DNA of 64,000 nucleotides, taken from Idiomarina aminovorans (GTDB lineage: Bacteria; Pseudomonadota; Gammaproteobacteria; Enterobacterales; Alteromonadaceae). The translations under genes were made by a program, and so were the position numbers. Shown here piece by piece: positions 36,080 to 44,318 of this stretch (positions within the stretch are counted from its first letter, which is position 1; each line of letters starts with the position of its first letter). A model generated the notes under the pieces. That model had not been told where the DNA came from, did no database searches, and saw nothing but the letters and a program-made list of their open reading frames with translations. Location: NCBI RefSeq assembly GCF_023155095.1, contig NZ_JAKNDA010000001.1, forward strand, positions 620,001 through 684,000. The letters are read 5' to 3'.

Positions 36080-37222
36080 ATGATAAGCGATGGGATCCTC
36101 TATGTCAGTCTCGTTGCTCCTTTAATTACAAAATACTTTGGTGCCCGTAACACCACAGTGTTGTCGGCTTTATTTGGTGTTTTCGGTTTAGCTCTGATGA
36201 GTCAGGCGACAGGGCCCATTAGCCTCAGCCTAGGTGTGCTGGCCTGCGGTATCTGCACTGGCTTAATGATGCCGGCTTTAACGTCTGCCATGCAAGCTTT
36301 GGTAGACCGTTCCATCCACGGCCGCGTCAGCTCAGTAATGAATGCCGGTACCAGCATTGGTGTTGCCCTTTCTGTTCCAGCGGTATTATTTTTGGTTGGA
36401 GCATGGCGTCATGCCTATTTATCATTCACGTTTTTGGCCATCATTGGCGTTATGCTCGCCTGGTATTTAATCCCGTCGGTTTCCAGGATCACCCCCTCAA
36501 ATGCAGCGCCTCCTCCCAAAATTACTGGTCAGCAATGGTTGCGGCTGCTGAAACTGTCCTTGTTTGCTTTTGCTATGGGCTTTATTGCCTCAGCTTACTG
36601 GACGTTCGGGCCTGACTTAGTCACCAATTTAGGTTCATTATCTTCTGGACAAAGTGGTTGGTTGTGGTTAGCCGTGGGCATTGCAGGCCTGGGTGGTGCC
36701 ATTATCAGTGATTTAGCCGATCGCAATAACCCGGCCATCACCCACGCACTGATGCTAATGATGTTGGCTACCAGCCTGACCTTGTTAGCCGCCAGCCCGA
36801 GTCAAATTTATCTCGCGGTTTTTTCCGCTTTGGTCTTTGGCTTGGCCTACATGAGCTCAACCGGGCTTTACTTAATGACAGGCATTCGCTTATTGTCAGG
36901 ACGTTTATCCATCGGGCCAGTCTTACCTTTTATCGCTTGTGCCTTGGGACAAGCCGTAGGCTCGCCTGTTATAGGCTTCCTGGTCAGTGAATTTGGCTAT
37001 GCCGACAGCTTCTCCATTTTCGCAGCGACAGGGATTTTAATTACCCTCTTATCGCCGCTTTACCCACGCCATATCGAACATGATATTGAGATGCCTGAAG
37101 AAGAAACCGGTCTTCAAGCAGCGTTTGATTATCAACTTCAAGATGAAGATGGTGAGCCCTTAGAGACTGGGAGCGAAGAAACGGATGAAGGGGATAACCC
37201 GGAAGCTGTAAAAAGTGTTTAG
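36080..37222 (+). CDS. MFS transporter lacking the first membrane helix
   Basis: A 380-residue major facilitator protein. The motif A-like loop (LITKYFGARNTTVLS), normally between TM2 and TM3, comes at residues 16-30, so TM1 is missing. The remaining helices and an acidic C-terminal tail (DEDGEPLETGSEETDEGDN) are intact. The ATG at 36080 has a GGGGA ribosome site and overlaps, by 4 bp, the end of a 42-codon GTG frame (35955-36083, ending PQLSAFIGDL). Joining the two would need one extra base and still would not supply a hydrophobic TM1. It is probably a 5'-truncated gene, and the substrate is unknown. Confidence 0.7.
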   Translation: MISDGILYVSLVAPLITKYFGARNTTVLSALFGVFGLALMSQATGPISLSLGVLACGICTGLMMPALTSAMQALVDRSIHGRVSSVMNAGTSIGVALSVPAVLFLVGAWRHAYLSFTFLAIIGVMLAWYLIPSVSRITPSNAAPPPKITGQQWLRLLKLSLFAFAMGFIASAYWTFGPDLVTNLGSLSSGQSGWLWLAVGIAGLGGAIISDLADRNNPAITHALMLMMLATSLTLLAASPSQIYLAVFSALVFGLAYMSSTGLYLMTGIRLLSGRLSIGPVLPFIACALGQAVGSPVIGFLVSEFGYADSFSIFAATGILITLLSPLYPRHIEHDIEMPEEETGLQAAFDYQLQDEDGEPLETGSEETDEGDNPEAVKSV

Positions 37223-37292
37223 CAAAGCCAGAGACGTTGGAGTAACCGAAGAGGCCCTAAGTAGTAGTTGCTCCACGGGTTCTACCCCGTTA

Positions 37293-38099
37293 TTACGGAC
37301 GGTTTAAAACGTTTGTAAACTTCCTGTCTTGATTCGCTACTCTACGTCGCATTCTCGGATTATGAAACCGCTCGATATAAAAAAATATGTCGGCACGGGC
37401 CTCATCTCTGGTTCGGTATTTGCGGTGATTCACGCGCTCTCGTTTGAGCATACCGAAAAAGCCTTCACAAGCCGCATTATCGGCACAATGACCCACAGCA
37501 CTCATGCTTCCCAGCAGGTCATTGCTCTTTAAGTAGCGTTGATAATCACCGCTGGTAAATTGCGTTCCGCGATCTGAGTGCAATATTGCCTGTGTCGACT
37601 CAGGGCGTTGCCAGACGGCCATCTCCACTGCTCGCAGCACCATCTTTCTATCCTGCCGGTGATGCATTGACCAGCCCACAACGACATTGTTGAACAGATC
37701 CAGGACAACGCACAGGAAAAGCTTCCCCTCGTCAGTCTTGATTTCTGTTATGTCAGTCACCCACTTGGTATTGGGCTCAAAGGCTTTGAAGTCTCGACCC
37801 AGGTGGTTTTTAATACCATCCGGACGCTGCGACGGTGCCTTGCGGCCACGCCCTTTTTTACGCGGCCAGCCTTGAAGCCCATGCAGTGCCATCAATCGCG
37901 CTACGCGATTCAGGCTCGCCGTTTCTTTTTCTTCTCTGAGGTCTTCATGCATGCGTGGCGCACCAGTGATACAGCCACTATCTTCATGGATCTCTTTAAT
38001 ACGCGTCAGCAATCGTTCATTATCAACGGCACGACGCGAGGGTTGGCGATTCACCCAGTCATAATAGCCGCTGGCTGAGACCTTCATACAACGGCACAT
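37293..38099 (-). CDS. IS3-family transposase OrfB (DDE integrase core)
   Basis: Catalytic part of the IS3 transposase. The DDE residues are visible: first Asp in [10 protein letters not shown], second Asp in [12 protein letters not shown], Glu in [14 protein letters not shown]. The N-terminal HTH_21-type region has [19 protein letters not shown]. The frame continues upstream of the ATG at 38099 through [18 protein letters not shown] to the end of orfA, so the working protein is most likely the OrfAB fusion made by -1 frameshifting rather than this stand-alone product. Confidence 0.93.
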   Translation of the reverse strand: MCRCMKVSASGYYDWVNRQPSRRAVDNERLLTRIKEIHEDSGCITGAPRMHEDLREEKETASLNRVARLMALHGLQGWPRKKGRGRKAPSQRPDGIKNHLGRDFKAFEPNTKWVTDITEIKTDEGKLFLCVVLDLFNNVVVGWSMHHRQDRKMVLRAVEMAVWQRPESTQAILHSDRGTQFTSGDYQRYLKSNDLLGSMSAVGHCADNAACEGFFGMLKRERVNHRKYRTRDEARADIFFYIERFHNPRMRRRVANQDRKFTNVLNRP

Positions 38100-38146
38100 T
38101 AAGCGTATCGGAAACAGTTCGCGACAACGTTCGATCGCCTGATATC

Positions 38147-38434
38147 TCAGGACGACTCTTTTGCGAAGAACGTTGCCGCTTCGCGCAAAAAATCACGCTC
38201 CTTTTTTATCCGGGCCAATTCGCGCTTAAGTCGGGCAACTTCTTCATCACGCGGCGTTCCTGAGCCCTTGTGAGCATTACCGGGCGCTTCTTCTAATTCA
38301 CGCTTCCAACGGGAGAGCATATTCGGATTAACACCAATTTCCAGTGCAATCTGCCGACAGCTAACGCCGGGCTGACGTGTCTGCTCTACCGCTTCACGTT
38401 TAAATTCTGTACTGTATTTTCTTCGTTTGGTCAT
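38147..38434 (-). CDS. IS3-family transposase OrfA (HTH)
   Basis: A 95-residue DNA-binding subunit: HTH region [40 protein letters not shown], then a leucine-zipper-like helix ([21 protein letters not shown]). The ATG at 38434 has AAGGAG 5 bp upstream, better than the in-frame GTG at 38440. Near its 3' end a slippery A-AAA-G (minus strand, bases 38162-38158) lies where orfA and the -1 frame of orfB overlap. Confidence 0.92.
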   Translation of the reverse strand: MTKRRKYSTEFKREAVEQTRQPGVSCRQIALEIGVNPNMLSRWKRELEEAPGNAHKGSGTPRDEEVARLKRELARIKKERDFLREAATFFAKESS

Positions 38435-38501
38435 GAACACTCCTTATGGGCACATTATGCCTCTTTATGGATGTGTCCGTAAAATCTGGGTAGAACCCCA
38501 C

Positions 38502-38801
38502 CGGCGGTCAAGTGGAACATAAAGATGTATGAGCTAAGCTTTGCTTATTACTCCCATTGCGTATTCTGCCGTGTCGTTTTTAGGGCATTGGTTTGTTGTC
38601 CTACCGTCGGCTAAGATACATGATCCTGAATAAGACATTCCATGCTTTATCTGTTAGAATTTGTATTAGAATGTAGGTGTTGGTTTTCGTTTTTTCGACG
38701 AAATCCATGAAACCTTATCTTCATGCTGGTTATTATTTCAACTGGCAAAGATCAGTTGCGCCTTGCATTTTAAGCACATTATTCAACAGCGAGATTAAAC
38801 C
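38502..38801. other. 300-bp non-coding stretch before the EAL gene
   Basis: AT-rich spacer between the IS3 element and the EAL gene. I see no convincing open frame. A short imperfect hairpin (GGTTTTCGT ... ACGAAATCC) lies at about 38680-38708. The promoter of the EAL gene is presumably in the last 100 bp. Confidence 0.4.
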
Positions 38802-39569
38802 GTGAATACTCAGTTTCCCGACGACATGACGCCTATTATTGGTTGCGAAAAGTGCTCTACAGAGCTTCCATTTGAATTTACTTTTGCGTTTCAACCAATA
38901 GTAGATGTTAACCAAAAAACGATATTTGGTTATGAGGCGCTTGTGCGCGGTAAAGATGAAAGCTCTGCCTGGTCAATATTGTCTCAAGTCAACGATAAAA
39001 ATCGGTATATGTTTGATCAGGCCTGCCGTGTGACGGCAATCAGGCTTGCAGCAGCGCTAGGAATTCAATCAGTGCTGAGTATAAATTTTTTACCGAACGC
39101 AGTATATGAACCTGCACATTGTATTCGCAGCACATTATTAGCCGCTAACCAAGCTAACTTCCCTATTGAAAACTTGATGTTTGAAATCACTGAATCTGAA
39201 CAGGTCTATGAACCAAACCACCTCACCAAAATTTTTAAAAGTTATGCTGAGCAAGGTTTTATTACAGCACTCGATGACTTTGGTGCAGGACATGCAGGTC
39301 TTAATCTGTTGGCTAGCTTTCAACCGCATGTCATGAAGCTCGATATGGAGCTGATTCGCGATATTGACACCTCACCGGTCAAACAAATTATCGTTGATGC
39401 ACTTATTACCATGTGTATTCGCCTTGAAGTTAAACCATTAGCTGAAGGAATCGAAACCATTGAGGAGCTTAATTATTTTAAGTCTCGTGGTGTCAGTTTA
39501 ATGCAAGGATACTTTTTTTCACATCCAGGTTTCGAGACACTCCCCGAGGTAGATTTCAGCACTTTTTAA
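38802..39569 (+). CDS. EAL-domain c-di-GMP phosphodiesterase
   Basis: A 255-residue stand-alone EAL protein. The metal and substrate residues look intact: YEALVRG (EAL), SINFLPNAVYEP (Asn), MFEITESEQV (Glu), TALDDFGAGHAGLN (two Asp), VMKLDMELIRDID (Lys) and PLAEGIET (Glu). It should therefore hydrolyse c-di-GMP. A short Cys-containing N-terminus (IIGCEKCSTELPFEF) precedes the domain, and this type resembles the EAL half of blue-light BLUF-EAL proteins, though no BLUF domain is present. The start is GTG at 38802 or ATG at 38826. It lies in the accessory region between the IS3 element and a PAS chemoreceptor-like gene. Confidence 0.92.
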   Translation: MNTQFPDDMTPIIGCEKCSTELPFEFTFAFQPIVDVNQKTIFGYEALVRGKDESSAWSILSQVNDKNRYMFDQACRVTAIRLAAALGIQSVLSINFLPNAVYEPAHCIRSTLLAANQANFPIENLMFEITESEQVYEPNHLTKIFKSYAEQGFITALDDFGAGHAGLNLLASFQPHVMKLDMELIRDIDTSPVKQIIVDALITMCIRLEVKPLAEGIETIEELNYFKSRGVSLMQGYFFSHPGFETLPEVDFSTF

Positions 39570-39649
39570 CAAGTTCATACTTTAGCTAAAAGACACACTA
39601 TATCGCGTGTTTACCGGTATACAGTAGCGACTAAGTTAATGCCGCTTTC

Positions 39650-41395
39650 TTAATCAAGCCGAGACAATGCAGTGACAAGCTCATCAATCAAGGCGTCGCT
39701 GTCTTGAATAACGGTATTAATTTCAGAAGCAGCTTTCGATGAACTGTTTGCAAGCGCTCTGACTTCATCCGCAACGACACTAAACCCTCGTCCGGCATCG
39801 CCGGCTCTTGCTGCTTCTATAGCCGCGTTCAGAGCCAACAGGTTCGTTTGGTCAGACAGCCCATTGATAGTAGTAACGAATTTTGTGATGCGTTGTGTTG
39901 ACTCGACTAATTGATTTGAGGTGTCTTTGGTTTTTTCCTGTGCTATCTGCCGTTCAGTAATATCAACGCCAAAAAAGACTAATTTGGAAATATTGCCATC
40001 ACGATCATTAATACGGCAAAGGCGACCGTCAATTGACCGCTTTAAGCCGCCCGGCTCTGTGAACTGAACTTTTTGTTGAGCCAATCCATTGTCAATACTT
40101 GATTTAACAATCTCCACGTCGATTTTTGACCAAAGGTTCTTTGCGGCTTCCTCCGCATCGCTTTTGCATGAGTCTTTGAATAATTGATTTAAGTCCAGAG
40201 GCGTTCCATCTGCGGAATACTCAATCGTAACAAGAGCTGATGCCATTGCATCGGTTTTTGCATAGTATTCATCGCGCGCGAGTTTGTTTTCCGTAATGTC
40301 TGTTTGTATTGAGATGTAACGGGAGATTTTACCCTGCTCAAATACCGGACTTATCGATAAACTGATCCAATATGCGTTGCCATGTTTGTCGTAGTTAAGG
40401 ATTTCTTCATAAACGACCTCGTTTGACGCGATAGCCTGACCGAGTCGGGCCACTGTGTCAGGGTCTGTTTTTTTACCCTGTAGAAAGTCGCCCGGTTTTT
40501 TGTTCTTTACTTCGTGTAATTCGTAACCGGTCATTTTCGTGAAACCATTGTTCACATATTCTATACGTCCAATGTCGTCAGTTATTACGACCGCATTATC
40601 CGTCTCATTAGCAACCAGTGATAGCATTTCAATCTCTTTACGACGCTTCACCTCTTCGTGAATATCACGGAAAAACGCGACATAAAATAATTTACCCTCA
40701 CCCAGGTCAACTTTTGAAATAGTTACTGAGGTCCAGATGGTTGAGCCATCAGCTCTGGGAACTTCTATCTCGACAGCGCGCCCGATAAGTCTGTTCTCTC
40801 CGGTGCGCCGATTCCGGTTAACATAGCCATCATGTTTATCTTGTTCACTACGGGGGACCAACATTTTAACGTTATTGCCAAGCACCTTGTCTCTGGAATA
40901 GCCCCACAAGTCCTCAGCTGCTTTATTAAAGGTTATCACGTTGTTTTTATCATCGATGATAACCACAGCATCCAGCGTTTGCTCAAAGGCTTGATTTAAA
41001 ATCGCTCGGTTTTGACGATCTTCGCCGACATCGCGCGCAAATGCGGTGTAGTGTTTTTTACCATCGATAACCACCTTGCTTAACGAGAGCTCCGCATACA
41101 CGGTGCTACCATCTTTTTTCTTAATTGGGACTTCGCGGGTGGAGTTGACAATACGATCCTGGTCCGTTCTACGATGGCGATTGACTAAGTCATCATGACC
41201 GGCAGCAACATCGTCATGCATCAGTATGGCCACATTCTTACCAATGACTTCGCTCGCTGAATAGCCCCAGAGCTTTTCCGCCGAATCATTAAAAAACGTA
41301 ATCAAATTGTTTTCGTCAATATTGATAACGCCAAAAACACTGCTGGACATAGCCTCTGCTAATTGGCGGCGTTGTTTTTGTTTTCTAAAAATCAT
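39650..41395 (-). CDS. Soluble multi-PAS chemoreceptor-like protein with minimal MCP hairpin
   Basis: A 581-residue protein without membrane segments. Four PAS/PAC units follow each other (about 12-130, 131-255, 260-382, 385-500); the first two are close relatives ([36 protein letters not shown]). The third has a LOV-like [10 protein letters not shown] loop in which the flavin Cys position is Gly. The last ~75 residues hold the MCP tip ([34 protein letters not shown]), then only ~35 residues, so most of the methylation helices are absent. I chose the ATG at 41395, with AAGAGG 6 bp upstream, over 41452, which has no ribosome site. Confidence 0.87.
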   Translation of the reverse strand: MIFRKQKQRRQLAEAMSSSVFGVINIDENNLITFFNDSAEKLWGYSASEVIGKNVAILMHDDVAAGHDDLVNRHRRTDQDRIVNSTREVPIKKKDGSTVYAELSLSKVVIDGKKHYTAFARDVGEDRQNRAILNQAFEQTLDAVVIIDDKNNVITFNKAAEDLWGYSRDKVLGNNVKMLVPRSEQDKHDGYVNRNRRTGENRLIGRAVEIEVPRADGSTIWTSVTISKVDLGEGKLFYVAFFRDIHEEVKRRKEIEMLSLVANETDNAVVITDDIGRIEYVNNGFTKMTGYELHEVKNKKPGDFLQGKKTDPDTVARLGQAIASNEVVYEEILNYDKHGNAYWISLSISPVFEQGKISRYISIQTDITENKLARDEYYAKTDAMASALVTIEYSADGTPLDLNQLFKDSCKSDAEEAAKNLWSKIDVEIVKSSIDNGLAQQKVQFTEPGGLKRSIDGRLCRINDRDGNISKLVFFGVDITERQIAQEKTKDTSNQLVESTQRITKFVTTINGLSDQTNLLALNAAIEAARAGDAGRGFSVVADEVRALANSSSKAASEINTVIQDSDALIDELVTALSRLD

Positions 41396-41624
41396 TAAAA
41401 ACCTCTTAAATGCAGCAAAAGCTTGATGCGTTAAATCAATGAGTTCATTCAATTATCGGCATATTCTAAAGCCTCTTGAATGTTTTGTTTGGATTAATAT
41501 CGATTATTCAAAAACGACTTCACGAACTCCAGTTGTTTCTGAGCTAACGCTATCAATTCCACACAGTTAATAAGCTTTATTGAGCGCTTGGCTAAAGTTA
41601 GTAGACTCTGGAACAGTACAAACA

Positions 41625-41837
41625 ATGGTTAAAGTTACACGCCTAGCTGACTCAAGACAAGATATTCAAGCAGAAAGCCAGTTTTTTGATCTTATTTCTG
41701 ACGACATGGAAAACGGCAATGCTATCTCTGAAGTGCCCTCCTCATTATTTGATCAGGTCAACAAACCCCAGACACAATCAGAAGAAAATGAGCGTCGGGA
41801 AGATCAACACGCCTTAGGGCGTGTTGATCTTTGCTGA
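41625..41837 (+). CDS. Small hypothetical protein running into a MITE end
   Basis: A 70-residue frame starting MVKVTRLADSRQDIQAESQFF, hydrophilic and acidic, with a weak ribosome site. A longer version begins at a TTG (41580). The last ~13 residues (REDQHALGRVDLC) are encoded by inverted-repeat sequence of the adjacent transposon-related elements, so the original C-terminus has been replaced. No family is recognised; it may not be expressed. Confidence 0.35.
   Translation: MVKVTRLADSRQDIQAESQFFDLISDDMENGNAISEVPSSLFDQVNKPQTQSEENERREDQHALGRVDLC
41799..41813 (-). repeat. Solo terminal inverted repeat of the IS5/MITE family
   Basis: The 15-bp GAAGATCAACACGCC is the right-end repeat of the MITE and IS5-family elements in this window. 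It abuts, with only TTA between, the left end of the MITE, so the two form a near-perfect palindrome (41799-41832). It suggests an older copy whose remainder is gone, or an insertion next to an existing end. Confidence 0.65.
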
Positions 41838-42079
41838 CTGCTTTTTCAGCAGCTTGGCTGATATTTATACAAGGCAGAGCTTGTGATGTGTCGTTATTCT
41901 ACATGAACAAGCGATAACGCCGTAGAAATGTCAGCCAAGTGCTGCCCGAAGGGTTCGTCTGGCGGCACTTTGCTCTTTGTCACTCGTCGCTTATTTAGAA
42001 TAATTAAACTTCATTCCTCGTTTCGCGATCAAAACGCCGCCAGAAGGAACAAAATCTAATCAGGAAAGATCAACACGCC
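41817..42079. mobile_element. 263-bp MITE related to the IS5-family element
   Basis: Terminal inverted repeats GGGCGTGTTGATCTTT (41817-41832) and GAAAGATCAACACGCC (42064-42079) are flanked by TTA on both sides. The right 33 bp (GAACAAAAT...) match the right end of the IS at 46664-47547 almost base for base. Inside are two long hairpins: 41848-41870 with 41922-41945, and CTGGCGGC 41959-41966 with GCCGCCAG 42036-42043. No open frame of note exists. It is a non-autonomous element probably moved by this transposase family. Confidence 0.8.
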
Positions 42080-42239
42080 TTAGTAACGCTCCTAATAAAC
42101 TAAAGAGTCTAAATAATCATCAAATTACCATTCATGGTAATTACTTTTTCCGGCTTCACCATAGATAGACTCCCTCGAGGAAACCTTTAAGTAAGCACCG
42201 AAAAATAATGAGTTAATCAAAGTAATCAATCCTGCTCAG
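42080..42239. other. Spacer between the MITE and the nucleotidase gene
   Basis: No gene seen. It contains a short palindrome TACCATTCATGGTA at about 42126-42139. No clear terminator for the nucleotidase gene was found. Confidence 0.4.
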
Positions 42240-44114
42240 TTAATGACGTAATTTAATTCTCCCATCTTTGCGGATATCAATGATTTTCTGACGAGGTTGA
42301 CGTAAATATTTTAAAACGCTTTCGCGAAGCTTGTAACTTGTAGGTTTTATCGGCAGCGACTTAATATTAAAGCCTTTTACTTTCTCACCATTGGGGAACT
42401 GTATGGTTTGCCCCCGCCATCCCAAATTTCCAGAAGCAATATAATCTCCAACCAGAAGGGTAATTGTTTGACTTTCATAGTGTTCTAAAAGCTCTCCATT
42501 TAGCTGAATATTTTTTGCCTGAGGTCGTTTATCTTGTCCGTATTTTATTTCGTAACGTAACGCACCAGAAAAGTGTAAAAAACCTTGGTTAATAAAGCCG
42601 GTTAAATCGAGACTCTCTTGCTCTGATGGCATAACCAGGCGTTGAGCGTTTGACTTTATAAGCTCTATAAGTTGATTAGGCGTAAGCTCAATTAATTGAA
42701 GCGTGTCTGCATAGGGAATAACATTATACCAATCAGAAAAAGTCGCCATTTCGCCCGGCTCAAAGCCGTTAACAATACTTGATGCGTTGATTGCTGCCAA
42801 ATCAGCGATTTCATTATCTGTATTAACCGTTTGCATAACAGCATCCGTTATAAAGTTTGCAACTGCAAGCTCTGCAGTATAACGGTCAACCAGTATCGCA
42901 TGTTTTGTTAGTGCTGAGTCATCAGGGATGCGCCCTAACGGCTCATTTAACACATCGTCAAAATCGCTAATGACAGGAGCAATAGAGGTTTTATAAAAAT
43001 CCTCACTAAAGCTTATAAGCGAGGAGCTGTTTTGCTCTAAAGAATGCAAAACGGTGTTGTTAGATATTACGACTTCTTTTGAGTCATGTCGCAAGTTCAG
43101 TTGAATATCGCCAATGTAATCGCCCCACTGTCCAGCCTGAAATACCGGAACTCCGCTGTAAATGTGCTCTTTATTAATTCCTGACTTATGCAGTATATCG
43201 TGCGAATGACCGCCGATGACAATAGCGGGAACCGACGCTTTTGCTAATAGCTCTGCGATGTCTTGATCGCCAACTTTTCCGCTTTGTTGATAGCCAATAT
43301 GTGTCAGTGCGATAATGACATCAACTTTACCTTCAACTGCGGTTAGTACTTGGCTCATGCTTTGCAGTTGCGGAGCAACCTTTAATTGCGGATCGTCAGC
43401 CAGGTTACTTTTCGTGTCTTCTGATGATGTTTGCCCGACTATCGCAATTCGCCACCCATTAATTATTCCAAGTAGCGCAGAAGCGTAATCGCCAGCATCT
43501 AAATTTTTAGACGCAACAAGATTTGAACTCAGTAGTGGGAAATTGGCATCAGCGTTAATGGCTTCCTTTAGGATTTGAGTGCCGCGATCAAACTCGTGAT
43601 TACCCAATACTGCGACATCAAGACCTGCTGATGAATAAGCGTGATAGGCCAAGCTTTTTTTGAAAGATCCTGGATTGTAACCGAGCAATTCATCATATAC
43701 GGCACCGGTGTGATCATCGCCGGCGGATAAAAATAATACATGCTCGTTTTTTGAACTTGCCTCACAACGAGCCTTGTTAACATGGGCAGCCATAAGGCCA
43801 GTCACAAAGCGAGCACTGCCATCGTCTTTTTCTATTATGTGTTTGTTGTGTAAATCATTAATGTGGAGAACTCGCAGTTTTAACTGTTCCGATGGTTTCT
43901 TTGATGGCCAGTTATCGGGCCATTGTATTTTAATATTCCCGGTTCTATCAGAAATAGGAGCAAGAGTGTAGGCTCGATCAAACGGGCTATTCTTATGCAG
44001 TTCAAGTGGCGCTACCTGAATTACGTCCTTAGCGTAGGAGAAAGCATCAGTGCTTACCAGTAGCAAACTAAAAAATAATGAATGTAAGATAAACAGGTGG
44101 CGCAACGTTTTCAA
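42240..44114 (-). CDS. Secreted 5'-nucleotidase / metallophosphatase (UshA-like)
   Basis: A 624-residue exported phosphohydrolase with a signal peptide (HLFILHSLFFSLLLVSTDAFS). The N-terminal calcineurin-like domain has VLHINDLHNKHI (D, H), SAGDDHTGAVYDELLG (D), AVLGNHEFDRG (N, H), ALTHIGY (H) and VIGGHSHDI (H), a complete dinuclear metal site. The C-terminal 5'-nucleotidase domain (about residues 385-600) includes AINASSIVNGFEPGEM and FSDWYNVIPYADTLQLIELTP. It should release phosphate from nucleotides or similar esters in the periplasm. It is divergent from a TonB-dependent receptor gene with a 204-bp shared upstream region. Confidence 0.9.
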   Translation of the reverse strand: MKTLRHLFILHSLFFSLLLVSTDAFSYAKDVIQVAPLELHKNSPFDRAYTLAPISDRTGNIKIQWPDNWPSKKPSEQLKLRVLHINDLHNKHIIEKDDGSARFVTGLMAAHVNKARCEASSKNEHVLFLSAGDDHTGAVYDELLGYNPGSFKKSLAYHAYSSAGLDVAVLGNHEFDRGTQILKEAINADANFPLLSSNLVASKNLDAGDYASALLGIINGWRIAIVGQTSSEDTKSNLADDPQLKVAPQLQSMSQVLTAVEGKVDVIIALTHIGYQQSGKVGDQDIAELLAKASVPAIVIGGHSHDILHKSGINKEHIYSGVPVFQAGQWGDYIGDIQLNLRHDSKEVVISNNTVLHSLEQNSSSLISFSEDFYKTSIAPVISDFDDVLNEPLGRIPDDSALTKHAILVDRYTAELAVANFITDAVMQTVNTDNEIADLAAINASSIVNGFEPGEMATFSDWYNVIPYADTLQLIELTPNQLIELIKSNAQRLVMPSEQESLDLTGFINQGFLHFSGALRYEIKYGQDKRPQAKNIQLNGELLEHYESQTITLLVGDYIASGNLGWRGQTIQFPNGEKVKGFNIKSLPIKPTSYKLRESVLKYLRQPRQKIIDIRKDGRIKLRH

Positions 44115-44318
44115 AGTGCACTCCTTTTAATTAAGGGGATTAAGCTTTGCTCTATTAAACCGCATTAATATGACAGTAAGAATACATTGCCTGTGACTTA
44201 AATATGTCATCAAAATGACGCAAAAGCATACGTTAAATGTCATATTAAGTTATTACTCTCTCGCCCGCCTTTACAATTCATTAAATCGTAAAACAACCTG
44301 CTTCAGGGAGAATAATTA
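44115..44318. promoter_or_regulatory. Shared promoter region with repeated TGTCAT motifs
   Basis: The divergent spacer between the nucleotidase and receptor genes contains TGTCAT at 44205-44210 and 44238-44243, ATGACA at 44170-44175 and ATGACG at 44215-44220. The two direct TGTCAT copies are 33 bp apart, three times the 11-bp period of PhoB boxes, each followed by an A/T-rich pentamer; 44205-44220 is also a palindrome. This could be a Pho-type operator, but the repeats between them are poor matches. CAGGGAG at 44304-44310 is the receptor ribosome site. Confidence 0.4.

Larger units (their letters stand above)
37277..38498 (-). mobile_element. Intact IS3-family insertion sequence (1222 bp)
   Basis: Imperfect terminal inverted repeats start GGGTTCTACCC at both ends (37277 onward on plus; 38498 inward on minus) and share TTACGGAC further in. 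Flanking bases are CAC on both sides (37274-37276 and 38499-38501), a 3-bp target duplication as expected for IS3. It encodes orfA and orfB on the minus strand with a frameshift signal between them. The ends, duplication and reading frames all appear whole, so it may be active or recently inserted. Confidence 0.9.

Noticed and set aside
36080-37222. Adding the 42-codon GTG frame (35955-36083) as the missing MFS N-terminus
   Set aside because: It needs one extra base, and the added residues are hydrophilic, so they would not restore transmembrane helix 1.
40440-40510. LOV photosensor domain in the PAS-MCP protein
   Set aside because: The FLQG loop resembles LOV, but the flavin-reactive Cys is replaced by Gly, so photochemistry of the usual kind is not expected.
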